Part shown: positions 8,184-14,838 of the stretch, piece by piece
Position numbering within the stretch: the first letter of the stretch is position 1
Layout of the letters: every line of letters begins with the position of its first letter
Translations under genes and position numbers: made by a program
Notes under the pieces: model-generated
The model's database searches: none
What the model saw: the letters and a program-made list of their open reading frames with translations, nothing else
What the model was told of the DNA's origin: nothing
From: CAZHBA01 sp964530225
Lineage (GTDB): Bacteria; Pseudomonadota; Alphaproteobacteria; UBA6615
Direction: 5' to 3'
NCBI GenBank assembly: GCA_964530225.1
Contig: CAZHBA010000010.1
Location: 1-25,334 of the forward strand
Length of the DNA: 25,334 bases

Positions 8184-8202
8184 GAGCGGTATGCCACCGC
8201 TC
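8184..8202. promoter_or_regulatory. 7-bp palindrome, possible operator
   Basis: GAGCGGT (8184-8190) and ACCGCTC (8196-8202) are exact inverted repeats with a 5-base spacer, 50 bases before the dehydrogenase ATG at 8252. It overlaps a weak promoter-like pair (TTGAGC at 8182, TTATCC at 8206). A short symmetric site between -35 and -10 would suit a repressor. It could equally be the end of the upstream transcript. The rest of 8053-8251 holds no recognisable gene. Confidence 0.35.
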
Positions 8203-8251
8203 CTGTTATCCTAAACTGTAACAACCCTGATAAAAGACAAAGAGCGAGAGC

Positions 8252-9190
8252 ATGGCTTCGAAAAATTTGAAAGCGCACACATTCGGCTGGATTGGCACCG
8301 GCAAGATGGGCTACCCCATGGCCGCCCGGCTAATTAGCGCCGGCGTCGATGTGACGGTCTATAACCGTACCAGGGCCAAGGCCGAACCGCTAGGCGTCGC
8401 CGTTGTCGATACGCCGGCCGAGCTGGCCGACCGCGACATCGTCTACACCATCGTTACCGACGATACGGCGTTTCGTGAAACCGTAGTCGGCCCAAACGGC
8501 GTATTGTCGTGCGATAGCAAACCGAAGATCCTGATCGACTCCTCGACCGTGTCACCGGATGTGTCGGAGGAAGTTCGCGCCGCCGCCAATGCCATGAGCG
8601 TGCAGTTCCTGGCCACGCCAATTAGTGGTAACGGCCGTGCCGTCGCCGCCGGCAAGGCATCGCTGGGGGTTTCGGGCCCACGCGACGCCTACGACACCGT
8701 CGAGCCCTACCTCGAACAATTGGGCCGGGGTGTCAGCTATCTCGGCGAGGGCGACCTCGCCCGGCTGGCCAAGCTGGCCCACAACGTCATGCTCGGTGTC
8801 GTCGCCCAGTGCTTGGCCGAGATCACGGTGTTCGCCGAAAAAGGCGGCGTCGAGCGTCACGCCTTCCTCGATTACCTGAACAAGAGCGCATTGGGGTCGA
8901 TCTTCAGCACCTACAAAGCACCGGCTTTGGTGAACCTTGATTTTACCGCGACGCACACCGCCAAGATGTTGCGCAAGGATCTAGAACTAGCTCTAACGGC
9001 GGCGCGCACATTGGAAGTGCCGATGCCGGTCACCAACCTCACCCGCGATATCGTGCAGACTCTGATCGGCCTCGGCTACGGCGACGACGATTTCGCCGCA
9101 CTGATCGAAATAGAGGCCCGCGCAGCGGGTTACGAAATCAAATCGGAGAACGTCGCCGTTTCCGACGGGTTACAGGAAGTAGCCGAGTAA
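8252..9190 (+). CDS. 3-hydroxyisobutyrate dehydrogenase-family NAD(P)-dependent oxidoreductase
   Basis: A 312-residue beta-hydroxyacid dehydrogenase. The nucleotide-binding loop GWIGTGKMG is at 12-20. The substrate segment PISGNGRAVAAGKA follows. LAKLAHNVM supplies the catalytic K174 and N178 in the family's KxxxN arrangement, and a long helical C-terminal domain mediates dimerisation. These enzymes interconvert a beta-hydroxyacid (or short hydroxy compound) and its semialdehyde. The class III aminotransferase begins 22 bases downstream, so the pair likely shares a transcript: the transaminase would make a semialdehyde that this enzyme reduces, or the reverse. The exact substrate cannot be read. 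Confidence 0.87.
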   Translation: MASKNLKAHTFGWIGTGKMGYPMAARLISAGVDVTVYNRTRAKAEPLGVAVVDTPAELADRDIVYTIVTDDTAFRETVVGPNGVLSCDSKPKILIDSSTVSPDVSEEVRAAANAMSVQFLATPISGNGRAVAAGKASLGVSGPRDAYDTVEPYLEQLGRGVSYLGEGDLARLAKLAHNVMLGVVAQCLAEITVFAEKGGVERHAFLDYLNKSALGSIFSTYKAPALVNLDFTATHTAKMLRKDLELALTAARTLEVPMPVTNLTRDIVQTLIGLGYGDDDFAALIEIEARAAGYEIKSENVAVSDGLQEVAE

Positions 9191-9212
9191 CGGAAAAGCG
9201 AGGACTGCAGGC

Positions 9213-10616
9213 ATGAGCGAAACCACCTCACCTCGACCTAATTCGTCGGAGGGCCGCGATACCGCGTCGGTTATCCACCCACTAACCAACCTCAAGGCGC
9301 ACCTGGAAAAGGGCCCGGTCGTCATCGACGCGGGCAAGGGTGTGTGGGTGACCGACATCCACGGTAAGAAATATATCGAGGGGATGTCCGGGCTGTGGTG
9401 TCTGTCGCTGGGCTATGGGCAGGACCGGCTAGTCACGGCGGCGGCGAAGCAGATGGCCCGCCTGCCCTACTACCACCTGACCAACCATAAAAGCCATTCG
9501 CCAGTGATTGAGCTGGCGGAGAAACTGCTCGAGATCGCGCCGGTACCCATGTCGAAGATCTGGTTCGCCAATTCCGGCTCCGAGGGCAACGACAGCGCCG
9601 CCCGCATCTCCTGGTACTACTGGTTGGCAATGGGGCAACCCGAGCGGCGCAAGTTCATCGCCCATCGCCAGGCCTATCACGGCAACACCATCGCCGCGGC
9701 CAGCCTGTCGGGCACGTACTACAACCACGCCTCGTTCGGCCTGCCGCTCGACGGTTTTCTGCATGTTACGCCGCCGCACTATTACCACTTCGCCGAGCCG
9801 GACGAGAGCGAAGAAGATTTTGCGACGCGCCTGGCCGACGAGCTCGACACGCTGATCCAGGCCGAAGGACCGGAGACTATCGCCACCTTTTTCACCGAGC
9901 CGGTGATGGGTTCGGGTGGCGTCATAGTGCCGCCGCCGACCTATTTCGAGAAGGTGCAGTCGGTGCTGGCCAAATACGACATCCTGCTGGTCGCCGACGA
10001 GGTAATCACCGGTTTCGCGCGCACCGGCAACATATTTGGCACCACGACCATGGGGCTTAAGCCCGACATGATCGTCTGCGCCAAGGGCCTGTCGAGCGCC
10101 TATATCCCAATCTCGGCGCTGATGGTAAACGCCCGCGTGTTCGACGCCATCGCCGAGGAAAGCGACCGAGTTGGCGTATTCGGCCTCAGCTTCACCTATT
10201 CCGGTCATCCGGTATCGGCGGCGGTGGCGCTCGAGACGCTCGCCATCTACGAGGATGAAGACATCGTCGGCCATGTGCGGGCGATGACGCCGCATTTCCA
10301 GGGCGGCCTGCGCGCGCTACTCGACCATCCGCTAGTCGGCGAAGTGCGCGGCGAAGGGCTGGTCGCCGGGGTAGAGTTAGTGCGCGACAAGGCGGCCCAC
10401 GCACCGTTCAACGCTAACCTTGGCATCGGCCCGTTCTGCAACCAGCGAGCCGAGGAGCACGGCCTCATCGTGCGCGCCATCGGCGACACCATTTCGTTCT
10501 GCCCACCACTGATTATCACGGAAGACGAGATCGAAGAGATGATCGCGCGCTTCCGCCAGGCGCTCGACGACACTTGGGAACGGGTGCGCGACGAAGGGCT
10601 CGCGACGGCGGAGTGA
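9213..10616 (+). CDS. class III (omega-) aminotransferase, PLP-dependent
   Basis: A 467-residue PLP enzyme of the omega-aminotransferase class. It has WCLSLGYG near the N-terminus, FANSGSEGNDSA for phosphate binding, YHGNTIAAASLSG, the LLVADEVITGFARTG segment with the PLP-pyridine aspartate, and AKGLSSAYIP with Schiff-base lysine K291. FTYSGHP lies further on. Length and motifs fit taurine, beta-alanine, putrescine or other amine:pyruvate aminotransferases rather than ornithine or GABA types, but specificity is not determinable. GAGGA is 10 bases before the ATG. It is coupled to the preceding dehydrogenase and followed by a 224-base gap. Confidence 0.9.
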   Translation: MSETTSPRPNSSEGRDTASVIHPLTNLKAHLEKGPVVIDAGKGVWVTDIHGKKYIEGMSGLWCLSLGYGQDRLVTAAAKQMARLPYYHLTNHKSHSPVIELAEKLLEIAPVPMSKIWFANSGSEGNDSAARISWYYWLAMGQPERRKFIAHRQAYHGNTIAAASLSGTYYNHASFGLPLDGFLHVTPPHYYHFAEPDESEEDFATRLADELDTLIQAEGPETIATFFTEPVMGSGGVIVPPPTYFEKVQSVLAKYDILLVADEVITGFARTGNIFGTTTMGLKPDMIVCAKGLSSAYIPISALMVNARVFDAIAEESDRVGVFGLSFTYSGHPVSAAVALETLAIYEDEDIVGHVRAMTPHFQGGLRALLDHPLVGEVRGEGLVAGVELVRDKAAHAPFNANLGIGPFCNQRAEEHGLIVRAIGDTISFCPPLIITEDEIEEMIARFRQALDDTWERVRDEGLATAE

Positions 10617-10671
10617 CCGCCAATTTCAACCGTTCTTGAACGCCTGTGTTGTAGCAACCGGTTGAGACCAC

Positions 10672-10720
10672 CACCAAAGCGGACGTACAGCAGGTACCCG
10701 ATTGATGTCTGCTTTTGGTG
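10672..10720 (+). terminator. imperfect hairpin after the aminotransferase gene
   Basis: The arms CACCAAAGCGGAC (10672-10684) and GTCTGCTTTTGGTG (10707-10720) pair with one bulge and one mismatch. It lies 56 bases after the aminotransferase stop. No T-run follows, so termination would need help. The remainder of 10617-10840 contains no gene. Confidence 0.3.
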
Positions 10721-10755
10721 ACGTAGCGGAAGTCGTACTTGCGCGTCATACGCGA

Positions 10756-10761
10756 TATAGT
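10756..10761 (+). promoter_or_regulatory. possible -10 element upstream of the amidase
   Basis: TATAGT lies 80 bases before the amidase ATG. No convincing -35 box is visible; the best candidate is TCGTAC at a 17-base spacing. The element supports, but does not prove, separate transcription of the amidase from the aminotransferase. Confidence 0.25.
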
Positions 10762-10840
10762 TTCCCCGAACTAAAATCAAACGGCTGGGGTTTTGTCCGA
10801 TCATTCGATCGGTGCCGCTTAAGGCAATTAAGGGGGAGAT

Positions 10841-12247
10841 ATGCCTAACAACCTGCTCGCCATGACGGCGCTCGAACTGACCGAAAGCTACAAAAACGGC
10901 GACGCCTCGCCGGTCGAAATGGCCCTGGCGACACTCGATCAGATTAACCGCTATAACGAAACACTGAACTGCGTTTGCCTGGTCGACGAAGAGACTACGC
11001 TCGATATGGCGCGCACCAGCGAAGCGCGCTGGCAGCAGGGCGCGCCGGTTAGCGCCATCGACGGCGTGCCAGTCACCATCAAGGACCTGACGCTGACCAA
11101 GGGGTGGCCGACCCTGCGTGGATCGCGAACCACCGACCCCAACGGCCCGTGGGACGAGGACGCACCGGCGACAGCGCGCCTGCGCGAGGCCGGCGCCGTC
11201 ATCGTCGGCAAGACGACGACGCCGGAATTTGGCTGGAAGGGCGTCACCGACAATCCACTCACCGGCATCACCCGTAACGCCTGGAATACTGAACGCACGC
11301 CTGGTGGCTCGAGCGGCGGCGCAGCGGCGGCCTGCGGCGCCTTTATGGGACCGCTGCACCAGGGCTCGGACGCGGCGGGATCGATCCGCATCCCGTCGGC
11401 CTTCAGCGGTATCTTCGGCCACAAGCCGACCTTCGGCGTGGTGCCCAACTATCCCCTACCCGGCCACATCGGAAGCCTGGCCAATATGGGGCCGATGACG
11501 CGCACGGTGCGCGACGCGGTGGTGATGCTGAACGTCCTGGCACAACCGGATTATCGCGACTTCATGTCACCGCCGGTGCAGGGGCGCGATTATTTCGACG
11601 GGCTGGAAGACGGCGTTACCGGCCTGCGCATCGCCTATAGCCCGACCCTGGGTAACCAAGGCTGGGCCGACGACGACGTTGCCAGCGCCGTCGCCGCCGC
11701 GGCCAAGGTGTTCGAAGATCTCGGTGCCACGGTCGAAGCAGCGGATCCAGATATTCCCGAAACCCGGCCCATCATCGAGACCATCTGGTTCGCCGCCGAC
11801 GCCTGGATCGTCGATAACATGCCGCCGGGAAAAACCGAATTGATGGATCCAGGCCTGCTCGAGGTTGCCGAGGCAGGCCGTAATATGTCGATCAACGATT
11901 TGGTCAACGCCAGCGCGGCGCGCATCGATCTGGGCGTGCGCATGGCGCGCTTCCACCAGGACTACGACCTGCTGCTGACGCCACAGATGCCACTTGAGGC
12001 GTTCGAGGCCGGCAAGAACTACCCCGACGACCGCGACATGCACGAATGGGTCGACTGGTCACCCTTCACCTATCCGTTTAACCTGACCATGCAGCCGGCG
12101 GCCTCGGTGCCGTGCGGCTTCGGTGACGAAGGCATGCCGGTGGCCTTCCAGCTGGTCGGCCGGTGCTACGACGACGCCATGGTGCTGCGCGCCGCGCGCG
12201 CCTACGAGCTGGCATACCCGTTCGCGATGCCAGAGGGCTACGTTTAG
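10841..12247 (+). CDS. amidase (amidase signature family)
   Basis: A 468-residue hydrolase of the amidase signature family that would release ammonia or an amine from an amide. The Ser-cisSer-Lys triad is intact: K81 in VTIKDL, S157 in PGGSSGG and S181 in AAGSIRIP. The spacings (76 and 24 residues) match known members such as fatty acid amide hydrolase. A GGGGGAG ribosome binding site lies just before the ATG. It is not GatA as far as context shows, because no gatB or gatC is nearby. It sits downstream of the aminotransferase on the same strand, so it could feed an amine or acid into that step, but this is speculation. A second amidase, clearly different in sequence, is at 23.8-25.2 kb. Confidence 0.9.
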   Translation: MPNNLLAMTALELTESYKNGDASPVEMALATLDQINRYNETLNCVCLVDEETTLDMARTSEARWQQGAPVSAIDGVPVTIKDLTLTKGWPTLRGSRTTDPNGPWDEDAPATARLREAGAVIVGKTTTPEFGWKGVTDNPLTGITRNAWNTERTPGGSSGGAAAACGAFMGPLHQGSDAAGSIRIPSAFSGIFGHKPTFGVVPNYPLPGHIGSLANMGPMTRTVRDAVVMLNVLAQPDYRDFMSPPVQGRDYFDGLEDGVTGLRIAYSPTLGNQGWADDDVASAVAAAAKVFEDLGATVEAADPDIPETRPIIETIWFAADAWIVDNMPPGKTELMDPGLLEVAEAGRNMSINDLVNASAARIDLGVRMARFHQDYDLLLTPQMPLEAFEAGKNYPDDRDMHEWVDWSPFTYPFNLTMQPAASVPCGFGDEGMPVAFQLVGRCYDDAMVLRAARAYELAYPFAMPEGYV

Positions 12248-12295
12248 GGAGGCGTTCCCTTACGCGAACCAGGTGCCGGTTCCGACTGGACTTTT

Positions 12296-12910
12296 ATGAG
12301 CAAACAGAAAACCTATAACCGCATCGCCCGGCTCTATGACATCCTCGACCTTCCGTTCGAGCATACTCGCTACAAGCCCTTGCGCCAGCTGCTGTTCGAC
12401 GGGTTGAGCGGCAACCTGCTTGACGCCGGGGCCGGCACCGGGCGCAATTTTCCGTTCTACCCGGACGGCGCCACGGTGATCGGTATCGACCTCAGCCCGG
12501 CCATGCTCGACCGCGCCCAGCACCGCAAGGCCAAGTTGGGCACAGCGGTCGAACTGCACGAAATGAATGTGCTAGCGCTAGATTTTGCCGACGATAGTTT
12601 CGACGGTATCGTCGCGACCTTTCTGTTTTGCGTGCTCGACGCCGAGCACCAGCAACCCGCCCTTGAAGAACTTCACCGGGTTTGCCGCCCCGGCGGCACT
12701 ATCCGCATTCTGGAATATGCCCTTTCGGAAGACCCCGTACAGTGCTTCATCATGAAGCTGTGGTTGCCCTGGGTGCGCTTCGCCTTCGGCGCCGAGTTCA
12801 ACCGCCATACCGAACAGTATTTGGATGCCGCCGGATTGGACCTGGTAGAAAAGAAGTTTCTTTATAAGGACATCATCAAACTTTTGACGGTACGGCCCGG
12901 AGTTTCTTGA
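12296..12910 (+). CDS. class I SAM-dependent methyltransferase
   Basis: A 204-residue methyltransferase. Motif I LLDAGAGTG is at 41-49, the acidic residue D65 follows in VIGIDLS, and FDGIVATFLFCVL and RVCRPGGTIRILEY form the later strands. The YNRIARLYDILDLPFEHTRY opening and the GTGRNFPFYP segment resemble small-molecule or lipid methyltransferases of the UbiE/METTL7-like group. The ribosome binding site is weak (CTGGAC near the ATG). It begins 48 bases after the amidase stop, possibly on the same transcript. The acceptor is unknown. Confidence 0.85.
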   Translation: MSKQKTYNRIARLYDILDLPFEHTRYKPLRQLLFDGLSGNLLDAGAGTGRNFPFYPDGATVIGIDLSPAMLDRAQHRKAKLGTAVELHEMNVLALDFADDSFDGIVATFLFCVLDAEHQQPALEELHRVCRPGGTIRILEYALSEDPVQCFIMKLWLPWVRFAFGAEFNRHTEQYLDAAGLDLVEKKFLYKDIIKLLTVRPGVS

Positions 12911-13018
12911 CCGATCGTCGACCCGTCGCAGCTTGACAAATGCGGCGCGCGCCGACGAACAGGCGCATCCCTTCCCGATGCAAGGGTGTATGTTTAAGGT
13001 TGAACTGGAATCAGATAA

Positions 13019-13068
13019 TCCCACCCTCACCTAAATCCTTCCCCTTGAGGTGGAGAATTTTGGTGGGA
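13019..13068. repeat. compound imperfect palindrome (REP-like or terminator)
   Basis: The outer arms TCCCACC (13019-13025) and GGTGGGA (13062-13068) are exact complements. Inner arms CTCACCT (13026-13032) and AGGTGGAG (13048-13055) pair with one extra base. This makes a roughly 50-base hairpin about 110 bases after the methyltransferase stop, with a short TTTT about 8 bases beyond. The style (CCCACCCTCACC ... GAGGTGG) is like dispersed intergenic palindromes seen in many proteobacteria. Confidence 0.45.
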
Positions 13069-13077
13069 GGTGACGTT

Positions 13078-13371
13078 TTGACAAATGTACCAAGTGGAAA
13101 AATGTTGCTCTTACGGATGTTGGGTATCTTTTTACTCGCCACAGTATCGCTGATTTGGCCAGGCGAACAAACCAAAGAGATACACAATCAGCTAAATTAT
13201 AATCTCAATAATAATTATAACCATCTGTTATTAAATATTATTCTATACTATTTGAGGGTGGTGGAGCCGACGAACTGGTCCACCCGTTCAGGCTGCCAGA
13301 AGGTATGTATAGGACGTGTTCCCGCGCGCGAACAGAGCCGTTTTTGGCGGTCTAGTGGCACGATCCATTGA
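13078..13371 (+). CDS. possible small membrane or exported protein in an AT-rich island
   Basis: A 97-residue frame starts at TTG 13078, with GGGAGG 8 to 9 bases upstream; an internal ATG is at 13102. Residues 9-31 (KMLLLRMLGIFLL then ATVSLIWPG) look like a signal peptide or membrane anchor. An Asn/Tyr/Leu-rich low-complexity stretch follows, encoded by a strikingly AT-rich segment (about 13180-13250). The tail is basic and unremarkable. No family is recognised. The low complexity and base composition, unlike the flanking GC-rich genes, leave open that this is non-coding DNA or a decayed import. The rest of 12911-13472 shows no other gene. Confidence 0.25.
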   Translation: MTNVPSGKMLLLRMLGIFLLATVSLIWPGEQTKEIHNQLNYNLNNNYNHLLLNIILYYLRVVEPTNWSTRSGCQKVCIGRVPAREQSRFWRSSGTIH

Positions 13372-13472
13372 TTTTGCTACCGAATGTGCACAATGATCGT
13401 GGTTCGGGTGCAACCGTCGCTCTCTGTGTTACCAAGGGATGCAGATGTGGAGACTCGGTCAGGAAGGTCACT

Positions 13473-14465
13473 ATGAAGATTGTGCAGTTCCGAGAATATG
13501 GTGGCGCCGAAGTCCTCGAACTCGTCGACGTGCCGGAACCAGCCCCGGGACCGGGAGAAATCCTGGTGCGTACCGAGGCGATCGGTGTTGGTGTGCCCGA
13601 TGTCCTGATGCGCCGCGGCGACTACAACTGGATACCACCGCTGCCGGTGATACCAGGCAACGAACTTGCCGGCACGGTTGAGGCAGTCGGCAGCGAGGGC
13701 GAGAAGGTGAAGCCCGGTGACCGGGTCTATGTGAACTCGCGGGAGTTGCCGCAACGCGGCGGTGCCTATGCCGAGATGATGGTTGTGCCCGCTGCCGCCG
13801 TCTTTGCAATGCCGGATACCGTCAGCGCCGAGCAGGCAGTAGCGCTGGGCAACTATCAACTCGCCTGGCTGCTGTTAAACTTTGCCAGTTCACCAATGGC
13901 GGGCGACGCGATCCTCGTGCACGCGGCCGCGGGAGGGGTCGGCAGCGCTCTAATACAGATGGCAAAACGGCAAGGTCTAACGGTCTATGGGGTCGCCGGT
14001 TCACCCGACAAAGCGCGCTATGTGACCGGGCTTGGTGCCGACGCCACGATCGACCGCAGCGCCGACGATATTGGCGAACAAATCACGGCGCTGACCGGTA
14101 GCTCCGGCGTGAACTTCATCTACGATGCTGTTGGAGGCAAAGGCTTTGCCAACAATTTCGGCATGTTGTCGCCGATGGGTAAAATCGTCATGTTCGGCCA
14201 AATCGCCGGCATGCCCGACCCGGATATTCTCAATCCGATGCAGGCGCATATCGGCCGCTGCGTTGCGCTCCGCCTATTCAGCATCCACGTCCTCGACGAT
14301 AAGCCAGAAATTCGCCACGGCGCGATGGCAGAGGCCATGGCGGCGCTGGCGGCGGGTGAGATTGCATCTCGCATCCATGCACGCCTGCCCCTCGCCGAGG
14401 CGCCCGAGGCGCACCGACTTCTTGAATCTGGCGGGGTAACCGGAAAGATCGTTTTGATCCCGTAG
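13473..14465 (+). CDS. NADPH:quinone oxidoreductase-like MDR protein
   Basis: A 330-residue zinc-independent medium-chain reductase. It opens MKIVQFREYGGAEVLE, has a PGNELAGTVEAVG segment, the Rossmann loop HAAAGGVGS at 150-158, then VNFIYDAVGG and a final GKIVLIP strand. The zinc-ligand cysteines of alcohol dehydrogenases are missing. The frame is open back to 13368, but I place the start at ATG 13473 because AGGAAGG lies 5 bases upstream and the family begins there. It shares its fold and key loop with the gene at 5930-6910, but the sequences are too different for a recent duplication. It is preceded by the gene-poor AT-rich gap and followed by 373 bases before the molybdenum hydroxylase operon. 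Confidence 0.87.
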   Translation: MKIVQFREYGGAEVLELVDVPEPAPGPGEILVRTEAIGVGVPDVLMRRGDYNWIPPLPVIPGNELAGTVEAVGSEGEKVKPGDRVYVNSRELPQRGGAYAEMMVVPAAAVFAMPDTVSAEQAVALGNYQLAWLLLNFASSPMAGDAILVHAAAGGVGSALIQMAKRQGLTVYGVAGSPDKARYVTGLGADATIDRSADDIGEQITALTGSSGVNFIYDAVGGKGFANNFGMLSPMGKIVMFGQIAGMPDPDILNPMQAHIGRCVALRLFSIHVLDDKPEIRHGAMAEAMAALAAGEIASRIHARLPLAEAPEAHRLLESGGVTGKIVLIP

Positions 14466-14735
14466 CTTGCTAATATCACCCATTGTCATTCACGGCAGTT
14501 TTAGACAGGTGAACTTCTCGTCGACTGCACGGGACCGCAAGCTACACCAGCGTGATGGCTTCGCACGAATGCCTATCAAGAATGATATTTCGAAGCCACA
14601 TAGCAGAGCGCGGCGCATTAGCATTGATCGAGGTCAACTGCCAGCGTGCGAATAATGGCATCTTGTTGACACGGTACCTGTTCGGGATTTTCGAATGAGT
14701 GGATCGGTCCGGGGCGTTGCGGTGACCCATTCCCT

Positions 14736-14822
14736 GAGGTCGCTTAGCAAACGTTTTCCGGCAGCTGCTGCCGCCACGATCACGTAGGAATCCCACAAAT
14801 TAGACAGGCCGGGATTGGGGCG
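14736..14822 (-). pseudogene. possible PIN-domain (VapC-like) C-terminal remnant
   Basis: The minus strand of the gap before the molybdenum hydroxylase encodes GLSNLWDSYVIVAAAAAGKR followed by LLSDL. This matches the C-terminal PIN-domain pattern (SxWDAxIVAAAxxAGCxxLLSEDL), including the conserved tryptophan-aspartate and the leucine-serine-aspartate step with one residue missing. The rest of the ~130-residue domain would have to lie under the hydroxylase coding sequence, where it is absent, so this can only be a fragment. The match is about 25 residues. The remaining gap (14466-14735) holds nothing recognisable. Confidence 0.35.
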
Positions 14823-14838
14823 TGAGGAGATCACAACC

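Noticed and set aside
10247..11422. Long minus-strand frame (391 codons) spanning the aminotransferase-amidase gap
   Set aside because: It overlaps two well-supported plus-strand genes and has no family motifs; its length comes from GC-rich shadowing.
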